In this document: in pieces, positions 36,387 to 44,354 of the stretch
Layout of the letters: each line of letters starts with the position of its first letter
Numbering within the stretch: position 1 is the stretch's first letter
Source of the DNA: Mycobacteriales bacterium
Lineage (GTDB): Bacteria > Actinomycetota > Actinomycetes > Mycobacteriales > QHCE01
Assembly (NCBI GenBank): GCA_013362805.1
Contig: JABFVL010000036.1
Location: forward strand, 1-64,000
Direction of reading: 5' to 3'
DNA: 64,000 nucleotides
Notes under the pieces: generated by a model
Seen by the model: only the letters and a program-made list of their open reading frames with translations
Databases searched by the model: none
What the model was told of the DNA's origin: nothing
Made by a program: the position numbers and the translations under genes

Positions 36387-37039
36387 AAGATTTGGTATCC
36401 CACTCCCGTGATGGTTTCTATGACCTGCGGGGCACCAAGCTTGCGGCGCAGTTTGAGAATGGTGAGCCGCACAACGCCTGAGAATGGGTCGGCGTATTCA
36501 TCCCATACCTTTTCTAATAGCCATTCGGCAGGAACGACCGCCCCTTGGGCGCGCATCAGCTCAGCGAGCAGAGAGAATTCTTTCTTCGCTAGCGGCACAT
36601 AGCGTCCGTCACGGAAAACCTCTCGTCGTGCCGGGTCCAAAGTAATTCCGGCACGACGCAATACCGGTGGCGGTGCGGGACGAGAACGCCGCCCCAACGC
36701 CAACACTCGGGCGGCGAGCTCTGGAAAGGCGAAGGGCTTGGTGAGGTAGTCATCGGCCCCCAAACTCAAGCCCGCGACTCGGTCCGATACTTCGGCGGCG
36801 GCGGTGAGCATGAGCACCCGAGCCGAACATTCGCTAGCGGCGACTTCGGCGCATACGGTGTCGCCGTGACTAATAGGAAGATCTCGATCGAGCACCACCA
36901 CGTCGTAATCGTTGACCGCAAGCCGTTCTAGCGCAGTTTGGCCATCGTGGGCGAGATCTACCGCGTGGGTTTCGCCTCGCAACCATTCGGCGATCGCCTC
37001 CGCGAGCAGGAGCTCATCCTCCACCACCAAAACGCGCAT
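36383..37039 (-). CDS. OmpR-family response regulator
   Basis: Response regulator of 218 residues. The receiver domain has the phosphoacceptor Asp51 in 'DVVVLDRDLP', with 'VVEDE' at the N terminus and conserved 'LTA'/'KPF'. The C-terminal winged helix (about 125-218) ends 'GVGYQIL', as usual for OmpR/PhoB types. It overlaps the kinase gene by 4 nt and is transcribed first. It probably activates the divergent lipoprotein-adaptor-ABC operon. Confidence 0.93.
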   Translation of the reverse strand: MRVLVVEDELLLAEAIAEWLRGETHAVDLAHDGQTALERLAVNDYDVVVLDRDLPISHGDTVCAEVAASECSARVLMLTAAAEVSDRVAGLSLGADDYLTKPFAFPELAARVLALGRRSRPAPPPVLRRAGITLDPARREVFRDGRYVPLAKKEFSLLAELMRAQGAVVPAEWLLEKVWDEYADPFSGVVRLTILKLRRKLGAPQVIETITGVGYQIL

Positions 37040-37208
37040 ACATCCACTCCCCTACCAAGAACCAGCACGCCATCTTCTCTGGGCTGATGTTTCTTTTTCG
37101 TTAAGCCAAATTGCCTGGCTTAGGAAACAGTGAGGAAACAAGCGATCGCGTTTTATCTCCCGTCATACGGCCAACATGTGGCCCCGCATCGATATGGAGA
37201 ACGAAATA

Positions 37209-37691
37209 ATGCGATTGCGAACGTTGGGAGTTTTGGCGGCTGTGCCGATGGCCCTAGCCCTGGCACTGACCGGGTGCAGCAACGGGGACAAAAACGAAGA
37301 CGCCGCCTCGGAAGCAGACGCGCAGGGCGTGCTGTACGCACAGTGCCTGCGGGAAAACGGCCTTGACGTTGAAGACCCAAAACCAGGCGAGAATGTTCGG
37401 ATCCAGCTCGAAGCTGGCGGCAGCGTGACAAAAGAAAAAGCTCAAGAGGCACAGGCTGCTTGTAAGGATCTGAATCCAAGCAGCGATAATCCCGCAGCTC
37501 AACAAGAGATGGCTGAAAAGAGCCGTAAATTCTCCGAATGCATGCGGGAAAATGGCGTGGAAAGCTTTCAAGACCCCGAGCCTGGTAAGAGCGGCGTACT
37601 CATCGGCGGCAGCGACATCATGAACGACCCAGATCTTGATGCCGCCCAGCGGGCCTGTCAGGACCTTCTCACCGAAATGCAGGGGTCATGA
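37209..37691 (+). CDS. Lipoprotein, first gene of an ABC efflux operon
   Basis: Protein of 160 residues with a lipoprotein signal (MRLRTLGVLAAVPMALALAL, lipobox LTGC). Two repeats contain the motif 'C.RENG...DP.P' with four Cys, which suggests disulfides and a duplicated small domain. It should be anchored outside the membrane. The ATG at 37209 follows GGAGAA. The end overlaps the adaptor gene (ATGA). The CMRENG-type lipoproteins commonly accompany actinobacterial MacAB-like systems; a ligand-binding or sensing role is likely but unproven. Confidence 0.85.
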   Translation: MRLRTLGVLAAVPMALALALTGCSNGDKNEDAASEADAQGVLYAQCLRENGLDVEDPKPGENVRIQLEAGGSVTKEKAQEAQAACKDLNPSSDNPAAQQEMAEKSRKFSECMRENGVESFQDPEPGKSGVLIGGSDIMNDPDLDAAQRACQDLLTEMQGS

Positions 37692-38800
37692 GCGACGACA
37701 TTGACACTAGTGCGCGCGCCAGTCGGCGCAGGCGCCGCAAAAAACAAGTCTGGATTGCCTTGGCGATCGTGGCGGTTGGAGGTGGGGCAACCGCCACGGC
37801 TTTCGGCCTTGGCCTCGGCGCCGACTCGGCGGAAGGCACGACCAAACCTCCAGCCTCGCACACCGCGAAAGTGACCAGGCAAAACCTCAAAGACTCGCAG
37901 AGCGCCGATGGGCAGCTCGGTTTTGGCGCCACTAGTTCGGCGATTAGTCGAACCGCGGGCACCCTCACCCAAGTCCCTAACACGGGTGATCTTGTCGACC
38001 GCGGGCAAAGCCTCTATGCGGTGGACGCCAAACCGGTGACATTGATGCATGGCGACCAGCCCGCCTACCGCGCCATGCAAAACGGAACCGCTGGCGCGGA
38101 TGTGCGGCAATTGGAAGAGAATCTGCGCGAGCTGGGCTACAGCGGCTTCACCGTGGACGATGATTACACCTATCAGACGGCCACAGCGGTAGAAAAGTGG
38201 CAGGCGGATCGAGGTCTGGACCAAACCGGAGTAGTGGACCTTGGGCAGGTGGTATTCACCTCCGGGCAAGTGCGGGTAGAAAGCCTGAACAATAAGACAG
38301 GTGAAGTGACAAGCCCAGGGCAAGTAGTTCTCACTTATACGGGCACTTCCAAGGCCATCACCGTCGAATTGGATATCGCCGACCAGCGGCTCGCGAAGAA
38401 AGACGCGGTCGTTGATGTGCGCCTTCCAGATAGCACGACCGTTCCCGGCACGATCACAAAAGTCGATACGCGTATTCGCCCGGCATCCTCGCAAGGGGAA
38501 GACCCCACGACCACTGTTGAGGTGACAGTCGCGCTGACCGATGAACAAGCGCAGAAGGCCGCCGAATCGTATGTGATGGCCTCGGTCGATGTCGATTTCA
38601 CCGTCGGCACACGGGAGAATGTGCTGACCGTCCCAGTCTCGGCATTGCTAGCGCTGCCCCAGGGCGGGTACGGCATCGAAGTGATTAAGGGAACCGAATC
38701 CACATACGTGCCAGTTGACACCGGGCTTTTCGCCGATGGGCAAGTCGAAATCTCTGGTGAGGGCATCAGTGAGGGCATGAGTGTGGGGGTGCCGGCATGA
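37688..38800 (+). CDS. Efflux adaptor (HlyD/MacA-like) with peptidoglycan-binding domain
   Basis: Protein of 370 residues: a basic N terminus and one membrane segment (about 22-45), then an HlyD-like adaptor interrupted by a peptidoglycan-binding domain (about 135-180, 'AGADVRQLEENLRELGYSGFTVDDDYTYQTATAVEKWQ' positions), then the barrel and the beta-hairpin part ending 'EGMSVGVPA'. Works with the ABC ATPase and the MacB-like permease downstream to move a substrate across the envelope. Both gene ends overlap neighbours by 4 nt. Confidence 0.88.
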   Translation: MSDDIDTSARASRRRRRKKQVWIALAIVAVGGGATATAFGLGLGADSAEGTTKPPASHTAKVTRQNLKDSQSADGQLGFGATSSAISRTAGTLTQVPNTGDLVDRGQSLYAVDAKPVTLMHGDQPAYRAMQNGTAGADVRQLEENLRELGYSGFTVDDDYTYQTATAVEKWQADRGLDQTGVVDLGQVVFTSGQVRVESLNNKTGEVTSPGQVVLTYTGTSKAITVELDIADQRLAKKDAVVDVRLPDSTTVPGTITKVDTRIRPASSQGEDPTTTVEVTVALTDEQAQKAAESYVMASVDVDFTVGTRENVLTVPVSALLALPQGGYGIEVIKGTESTYVPVDTGLFADGQVEISGEGISEGMSVGVPA

Positions 38801-39492
38801 TTTCATTGACCAATGTAAAGAAGGTGTATGCCGGCGGAGTCACCGCGCTGAATAACGTCTCGTTGCACATCGACCCCGGCGAGCTCGTAGGCATCGTGGG
38901 GCCGTCTGGGTCCGGTAAATCAACAATGCTGAACATGCTCGGCACTCTCGATCAACCGTCTTCGGGAAGCGTGCGCATTGATGGGCACGATGTAGGCGGG
39001 CTTTCCGACACTAAACTGGCAGCTTTGCGGGCCACCCGGATCGGCTTCGTGTTCCAGCACTTTCACTTGGCCGCCGGTGTCGCCGTTGTGGACAATGTGG
39101 CCGATGGACTGTTGTACGCAGGCATTCGACTCGGTGAACGCCGGGAACGAGCTGCCAAGGCCTTGGAACGAGTGGGGCTGGGCCATCGGATGAACCACAG
39201 GCCGCATGAACTCTCTGGCGGGGAACGGCAGCGAGTAGCTATTGCCCGCGCGGTGACGGGCAACCCGTCGCTGTTGCTCGCCGATGAACCCACTGGCGCT
39301 CTAGATTCCACGTCTGGAGCAACCGTCATGCGCCTGCTTCGTGAACTGCACGAAATGGGAACGACGGTAGTCATCATCACCCACGATGGAGATATCGCGA
39401 AAAGCCTGGACCGGCAAGTGCACATGCGCGATGGCGGGATCACCCGCGACTCGACACGCGAACACGCGCTGATCGCGGAGGCACGCCGATGA
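38797..39492 (+). CDS. ABC transporter ATP-binding protein (LolD/MacB type)
   Basis: ATPase of 231 residues with Walker A GPSGSGKST near residue 37, Q-loop in 'IGFVFQHFHL', signature LSGGERQRVAIARA, Walker B 'LLLADEPTGALD' and the H-loop 'IITHD'. It energises the MacB/FtsX-type permease encoded directly after it (4-nt overlap). The family handles antimicrobial peptides, macrolides or lipoproteins. Confidence 0.95.
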   Translation: MISLTNVKKVYAGGVTALNNVSLHIDPGELVGIVGPSGSGKSTMLNMLGTLDQPSSGSVRIDGHDVGGLSDTKLAALRATRIGFVFQHFHLAAGVAVVDNVADGLLYAGIRLGERRERAAKALERVGLGHRMNHRPHELSGGERQRVAIARAVTGNPSLLLADEPTGALDSTSGATVMRLLRELHEMGTTVVIITHDGDIAKSLDRQVHMRDGGITRDSTREHALIAEARR

Positions 39493-40688
39493 CCTCGACA
39501 TTGCAGCGACCACCACGAATGTCGGCGCGCGATGTCTTGCGAGTGGGAGCCGTGGGTCTGCGCACCAGGCCCATGCGAGCTTTCTTGTCTTCGCTCGGAA
39601 TCGCCATCGGCATCGCGGCAATGGCCGCCGTCGTAGGTATCTCCTCGTCGTCGCAGGCCGACCTCGACCGTACGCTGTCGGCGTTGGGCACGAACCTGCT
39701 GACCGCCACACCAGGGAACACTCTGACGGGGGAACAGGCAAAGCTGCCAGTGGAATCTGAAGATATGGTGGGGCGCATCGAGGCGGTGCAAGAAGTCTCC
39801 GCGCTCGGCCACATCAGCGAGGCCAAGGTATATCGCACCGACAAGGTTCCGGAAGAACAAACGAACGGGATTTCGGCGTATGCCACGCGACTCGATGTCC
39901 TGTCGGTCACTGGCGGGGAAATAGGGCGCGGTTCGTGGCTCAATAAAGCGACGGACGACTATCCGGCCACCGTTCTGGGGTCAGTCGCCGCCGAACGGCT
40001 CGGCGTGCGTGAGCCTGGAGTTCACGTGCTGATTGGTAACACATGGTTCACCGTAGTGGGAATTTTGGACGAAGTGCCGCTGGCTACTGAATTGGACACG
40101 GCGGCATTGCTCGGTTGGCCCGCCGCGCAAACCTATTTGAACTGGGAGCCACACCCGAGCACCATCTACACCCGCAGCGCTGACGCCCACGTACATACAG
40201 TGCGAGACCTTTTGGGCGCCACCGTCAATCCGGAGGCACCCAACGAGGTAGAGGTTTCACGGCCCTCCGATGCTTTGGCAGCCAAGCAGGCCGCCGGTGA
40301 GGTATTTACCGGGCTTCTTCTTGGCCTGGGCGCGGTAGCGTTGCTTGTCGGTGGAGTTGGTGTGGCCAACACAATGGTTATCTCAGTATTGGAGCGCCGT
40401 TCGGAGATTGGTTTGCGCCGCTCCTTGGGCGCTACTCGGGGTCAGATTCGCACACAATTTCTCGCCGAGTCTTTACTGCTCGCCGCACTCGGTGGCGCTG
40501 GAGGGGTTCTTCTCGGCGCGCTTGTCACAGCTGGCTATAGCGCCTACCAAATGTGGCCGATCGTAGTACCAGCGTGGGCTCTCGCTGGCGGACTGGGATC
40601 AACCCTGGTGATCGGGGCCATCGCGGGTCTATACCCGGCAATCCGCGCTTCCCGCCTGTCGCCTACTGAAGCCCTGGCTACCACCTAA
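39489..40688 (+). CDS. MacB/FtsX-type ABC permease
   Basis: Membrane protein of 399 residues: N-terminal helix 1 (about 25-45, 'LGIAIGIAAMAAVVGISSS'), a large extracytoplasmic MacB-type domain (about 55-250), then three helices in the FtsX core with 'NTMVISVLERRSEIGLRRSLGATRGQI' and a C-terminal 'YPAIRASRLSPTEALA'. It forms the transmembrane part of the exporter with the ATPase. The final gene of the operon, followed by a perfect 18-bp hairpin. Confidence 0.93.
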   Translation: MTSTLQRPPRMSARDVLRVGAVGLRTRPMRAFLSSLGIAIGIAAMAAVVGISSSSQADLDRTLSALGTNLLTATPGNTLTGEQAKLPVESEDMVGRIEAVQEVSALGHISEAKVYRTDKVPEEQTNGISAYATRLDVLSVTGGEIGRGSWLNKATDDYPATVLGSVAAERLGVREPGVHVLIGNTWFTVVGILDEVPLATELDTAALLGWPAAQTYLNWEPHPSTIYTRSADAHVHTVRDLLGATVNPEAPNEVEVSRPSDALAAKQAAGEVFTGLLLGLGAVALLVGGVGVANTMVISVLERRSEIGLRRSLGATRGQIRTQFLAESLLLAALGGAGGVLLGALVTAGYSAYQMWPIVVPAWALAGGLGSTLVIGAIAGLYPAIRASRLSPTEALATT

Positions 40689-40690
40689 AA

Positions 40691-40740
40691 TCGGGCTATG
40701 TCCCCACGTCACCTACTGTGGGCGTGGGGACATAGCCCGA
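40691..40740 (+). terminator. 18-bp perfect hairpin after the ABC operon
   Basis: Arms 40691-40708 and 40723-40740 (TCGGGCTATGTCCCCACG and its reverse complement) enclose 14 nt, 2 nt after the permease stop. The stem is unusually long and perfect; no T tract follows, so termination may be Rho-dependent, or the hairpin may protect the mRNA end. Confidence 0.7.
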
Positions 40741-40848
40741 GATGAATACCCGTTCGAAGTCCGGGCCACCTAGCGCTATTCAACACGCTTACTGAATAAG
40801 CTATTTCGATCGCGTTACCTAATTTTCACTCAGGGATACGATCATCCC

Positions 40849-41628
40849 GTGTTCAGTTTCGATCAACCGGTCTTTGTGACCGCCGATGCTCTCTTAATGC
40901 GTTTGGGCAAGCCTTTAGTAGTTGCCGCTTTAGAAGGCATTAAAGATGTGACAGAGCAATTGCCAGAGCCTGTAGAAGTGCATCTCATCGGCCACGAATG
41001 GGACGGCCGAACGGGAAACTACGAAAGTGTCGAGTGGTTCGCTGACCGGGCGAGAATGCCGAACGGTCAATTAAACCTAGATCAGATAATGATGGACCTC
41101 ATCCAAGATCCGATCCGCCGCGAGGCCCCTCACACCGGATATATGTTGTTCTCCGAAGACTTAGGCTCTGCCGACCCCAATATTAACTTTCTTCTCGGCC
41201 AAACTATCAGCTCTTTTGGCCTATCAGCCCAATCGATGGCGCGTTATGTCAATGGCACACTCACCGAAGACGACGCGGTGCGCGCGGCGCGGCATCTCGC
41301 ACGACATGAGTTCGCGCACTTGCTAGGGCTGGACCACGACGAAGCCTTTGAAAACCCCGACCTGCGCGGAGGCATCTATCGGGGACATTGCTCGAACCCG
41401 TGCACTATGCGGCAAGTTATGAGCGTTCAGGAAAACGTCAAACTCGCACGAGCACTCGAATCAAGGTCCGACGCGGGATTTTGCGCGGGCTGCGCGAATC
41501 ATCTTCGACATTTCGGACAGAACCCAGAGCCACCTCCTCCACGGCGCAGGTTCTCGTTCTCGATCACTCCAGTTGGTCCGCCTCCCGGCTCTCGACAGAA
41601 CCCGCCTAAAAGCCCTTGGCAGCGCTAA
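40849..41628 (+). CDS. Archaemetzincin-like zinc metalloprotease
   Basis: Protein of 259 residues with the extended zinc motif HEFAHLLGLDH from His153 (HExxHxxGxxH) and a Cys-rich C-terminal part ('CSNPCTMRQVMS' and 'FCAGCANHL'), as in archaemetzincins (M54). The spacing differs: an insert of about 15 residues separates the HExxH block from the first Cys pair, so it is a divergent member. GTG start, weak ribosome binding site; no signal peptide. The C-terminal tail is Pro/Arg-rich. It is convergent with the operon of the small peptide and could serve as its protease, which is only inference. Confidence 0.75.
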   Translation: MFSFDQPVFVTADALLMRLGKPLVVAALEGIKDVTEQLPEPVEVHLIGHEWDGRTGNYESVEWFADRARMPNGQLNLDQIMMDLIQDPIRREAPHTGYMLFSEDLGSADPNINFLLGQTISSFGLSAQSMARYVNGTLTEDDAVRAARHLARHEFAHLLGLDHDEAFENPDLRGGIYRGHCSNPCTMRQVMSVQENVKLARALESRSDAGFCAGCANHLRHFGQNPEPPPPRRRFSFSITPVGPPPGSRQNPPKSPWQR

Positions 41629-41662
41629 TTCGACGAGGCACGATACCTGCGCGCGCATCGCG

Positions 41663-42715
41663 CTACTGCCCAACATCACCCAACAACTCGTTAAGTGCAG
41701 CCACAAACCAGCGACGATCAAGTCCGACACCAGATGTACTTAGCAGTGTTCCCTCTACGGTGTTCAGCGAGAAAACAGCCTGATACGGCCCATAGCGTTC
41801 ATCAATCCAAGAAAGTTGCACGCTAACGCCGCGCACTATCAGCTCTTCGTGGGTGGCGGGGTGCGGCTCGGGCGCGGCTGGCACCAGTAGATTGCCGGCA
41901 CCAGGACGTTGCAGCACCGCACGCAGCTCAACGCCACGATTGTGTCCACCAGTGAAGAGCAGTTCCACTTCTGTTCGACCCCGCGAATCGGTGAATTCTG
42001 CCGCGCTGTCGAGCGGAAGTCCACCTAACAATTCCGGCGCATGCCACAGCTTGGCTTGTTGCTGCGCGGCGTCACCGTCATGCCAATAGCTGGCGTGTTG
42101 GCCGCGTCGAAAGGTCAACATTCCCACCGGCACAACGACTTGAGCGGCGGTGGGATATCGCGCCCAGTAACTGAGTCTCGCAAAAGGCGTAGCCACTAAT
42201 TGGGATATAGCTGCGGGGTCGGCTGGTTGAAGTCCCGCATAGATGGTATGCAACTCTTCAGCCGAAAAGTCGCCCTCAAGCACCGATAGCTCGATAGTGG
42301 TGCGGGCAATTCGCGCTGACGCCGCGGGTTTTCCACGAAAGTCGGTGCCGAGCCACAACACGTGATGCGCGTCTAGTTGTTGTGCACGTGTTCGGCTTTT
42401 CCATAGGCTGGGATGATCCATCGCCGGAAACGCCCAGTCATATAGAAACTGCTTTACCCGCGCGCGTCGTCCGCTCCCGGCGATCTCAAAACGGTACGAG
42501 GCCAAGCCATTGCCATCTCGCGGCAGCCGCTCATCGATATCTTGCTCGGTGGGCGGCACGGGTGCGCTTTCTTTACTCAGCGTTCCGGGAATAACCGCAC
42601 AGTCGGCGGGCAGCGCCGTCGGCGTCCACAGCACAAAGTTGCACCAAGCTTGCGCGTCGGCGGGTTCGAGCGTTTCCCAGTTGGCCGACGCGGGCGCTAT
42701 TTGGTGTTCCCACAT
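41663..42715 (-). CDS. Unknown protein of the candidate RiPP operon
   Basis: Protein of 350 residues that matches no family I recognise. It is soluble, Trp-rich in the first 140 residues, with several His (for example 'DAHHVLWLG'), and a C-terminal strand-helix part ending 'GLDRRWFVAALNELLGDVGQ'. The ATG follows GAGGAGG at ideal distance. The start is 21 nt after the FGE-sulfatase gene, so the two are cotranscribed, downstream of the 19-codon peptide ORF. A role as second modifying enzyme or peptide-binding partner is plausible but not shown. Confidence 0.7.
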   Translation of the reverse strand: MWEHQIAPASANWETLEPADAQAWCNFVLWTPTALPADCAVIPGTLSKESAPVPPTEQDIDERLPRDGNGLASYRFEIAGSGRRARVKQFLYDWAFPAMDHPSLWKSRTRAQQLDAHHVLWLGTDFRGKPAASARIARTTIELSVLEGDFSAEELHTIYAGLQPADPAAISQLVATPFARLSYWARYPTAAQVVVPVGMLTFRRGQHASYWHDGDAAQQQAKLWHAPELLGGLPLDSAAEFTDSRGRTEVELLFTGGHNRGVELRAVLQRPGAGNLLVPAAPEPHPATHEELIVRGVSVQLSWIDERYGPYQAVFSLNTVEGTLLSTSGVGLDRRWFVAALNELLGDVGQ

Positions 42716-42736
42716 GTGTCCTCCTCGGTGTCGCGT

Positions 42737-44056
42737 TCAGGCCGGGTACACACACCGGAAGCCAATCTCATTGTGTTTGTCGGTAAGCAGATCTTTGCCA
42801 CGGTAATAGGTGGTGAGGCACACCGGCGGCGAAGTCCACGTGCCGCCGCGAAGTACGTAAAACGCTTCTTCACGGTTCATAAACTCAACCGGCGTTCGGC
42901 CACGAAAAAATGGGTCCATATCGCGACGAGTGAAGAAATTTGTTCGCGTCATTTCCCACACGTTGCCCGCCATCTGCAGTAGGCCGAAAGGGCTCGCGCC
43001 GGCCGGGAGATCATCCGCCGACAACACGGGCCGTTCAGGCACCTTGTCGGTGCTGACGGTGGTGAGCACTCGCTCAAGCTCCGCGAGATTATTGACTCGG
43101 GATCCAAAAGAACGTTCGACATACTGCGCTTTCGCTGGGTCCCACTCATTGCCCCATGGGAATGTTCGACCATCCAGACCACGGGCGGCTTTCTCCCATT
43201 GATCTTCACTTGGCAACAAGCCGCCGGCCCAGCGAGCAAATGCCCAAGCGTCGTACCAATCAATTCCTACTACCGGATTTTCCGGAGCGTTGAACCGAGG
43301 ATCGTGCCAGTGCGCTGGCGTGTGGTTCGCACCAATGGGTTGATCGGGATGATCGAACTCGGCGTTGTTTTCAGTGTCGGCGAGGAACTCGGCGTAGCGC
43401 GCGTTGGTGACCGTGGTGCGGTCGATGAGAAACGCGGGTACATCAACGGCACGCAGCGGATTGTCGGTCTCATCCATTTGAAAGGGACCGATCTCAGTGA
43501 TGGTCGCTCCAGCGACGAATGGCCCGGCTGGAATGTGCACAACGTCCACCGCGCGGACCGGGCGTTTCGCCGCCGCGATTTTCCCGCGCAGCTCGGCGAA
43601 GTGAGCATCTTCTCGACGGCGTAACTCGACCGGTTCATCGCTCTCGAAGATTGATAGCAAAGCTCTTTTAGTGAGCGCGGCGCCTACCCCTACGGGTTTT
43701 CGCGCGTAGCCAGGTTGAGTGAAGTTGCTAGGCCAGCCCGAAATGCCGATGAGGTCGCGTGCGGCATTGGAAATCCCATGTTCTCCGCACAATCTGATGG
43801 CGGTGAAGGCGACCCAGTCGACGGGATCATGCGTACCCGCCGCGATGGCACGATGCGCGGCCTTTTCTTCGGGAAATTGTGTGGCCAATTGTTCCAGCGC
43901 GGCAGCACGCACTGGCCATTCCCGGTGGTTTGCGGCGAGCTCAACGAGCTTATTAAGCGCCGAATCTTCATCAAGTTTGGCGAAGCCATTGATAACTTCT
44001 TCAATGCCTTCCCAATATTCACTATCTTCTTTGGACACCGTAACGGGGTAGCGCAT
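42737..44056 (-). CDS. HEAT-like / FGE-sulfatase (SUMF1) fusion protein
   Basis: Protein of 439 residues. The first 150 residues are helical pairs of HEAT type ('PVRAAALEQLATQFPEEKAAHRAIA', 'DWVAFTAIRLCGEHG'). From about 180 a formylglycine-generating-enzyme fold starts: 'VVHIPAGPFVAGA', 'FLIDRTTVTNARYAEFL', 'NPVVGIDWYDAWAFARWAGGLLPSEDQWEKAARG', 'MAGNVWEMT', 'RGGTW' and closing 'NEIGFRCV'. The two closely spaced Cys of true FGE after RGGSW are not kept (one Cys, six residues after TW). No DinB part, so it is not EgtB. Members of the fold are iron or copper oxidases. Located directly downstream of the small peptide ORF and its palindrome. Confidence 0.8.
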   Translation of the reverse strand: MRYPVTVSKEDSEYWEGIEEVINGFAKLDEDSALNKLVELAANHREWPVRAAALEQLATQFPEEKAAHRAIAAGTHDPVDWVAFTAIRLCGEHGISNAARDLIGISGWPSNFTQPGYARKPVGVGAALTKRALLSIFESDEPVELRRREDAHFAELRGKIAAAKRPVRAVDVVHIPAGPFVAGATITEIGPFQMDETDNPLRAVDVPAFLIDRTTVTNARYAEFLADTENNAEFDHPDQPIGANHTPAHWHDPRFNAPENPVVGIDWYDAWAFARWAGGLLPSEDQWEKAARGLDGRTFPWGNEWDPAKAQYVERSFGSRVNNLAELERVLTTVSTDKVPERPVLSADDLPAGASPFGLLQMAGNVWEMTRTNFFTRRDMDPFFRGRTPVEFMNREEAFYVLRGGTWTSPPVCLTTYYRGKDLLTDKHNEIGFRCVYPA

Positions 44057-44075
44057 GTATTACTCCCAGGAAAAG

Positions 44076-44106
44076 CGTTGCCCTCCTAGGACCTAGGAGG
44101 GCAACG
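44076..44106 (-). terminator. 31-nt palindrome / attenuator after the small peptide ORF
   Basis: Arms of 15 bp (44076-44090 and 44092-44106, CGTTGCCCTCCTAGG and its complement) with a single central base, followed on the minus strand by CTTTTCC and then the GGGAG of the FGE-sulfatase gene. Position between a peptide ORF and its presumed enzymes fits partial termination that raises the peptide:enzyme ratio. Confidence 0.65.
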
Positions 44107-44124
44107 ACTATTGCGGCGCTCTTA

Positions 44125-44184
44125 TTACCACTTAGTGGGAGCCCCACCCTTGTCGCGTGATTCAATGAATTCATCGTCAATCAT
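44125..44184 (-). CDS. Candidate RiPP precursor peptide (19 aa)
   Basis: ORF MIDDEFIESRDKGGAPTKW followed by two consecutive stops. AAGGAGG lies 6 nt before this ATG; another ATG stands directly upstream (44187). The first half is acidic (leader-like), the end is GGAPTKW, with Lys-Trp at the C terminus and no Cys. It is followed by a 31-nt palindrome, then the HEAT/FGE-sulfatase and 350-aa genes. The strong initiation site, double stop and hairpin argue that it is translated. I know no peptide family with this ending. It is too short for usual gene callers. Confidence 0.55.
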   Translation of the reverse strand: MIDDEFIESRDKGGAPTKW

Positions 44185-44354
44185 CATGAACCTCCTTCAG
44201 GGGTCGCACCCGTACGACCTTGCGCTGGGTGTGAAGTATGCTATTCGATTAACATGAACAGGAAAAGTACTTTTAGAAAATTGCATCCATAGTTATCGAA
44301 CGGCTTCCAGCGTTAGGCTCGGCGCACGTCACGGACGTTATTCGAGAGGGTCTC

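Noticed and set aside
42737..44056. FGE-sulfatase protein as EgtB partner of egtD
   Set aside because: It lacks the N-terminal DinB part with its His ligands, carries HEAT-like helices instead, and is 9 kb from egtD in another operon.
44235..44290. Tiny plus-strand ORF (about 12 codons) upstream of the P450 gene as a second precursor peptide
   Set aside because: No ribosome binding site, no leader/core-like composition; expected by chance.
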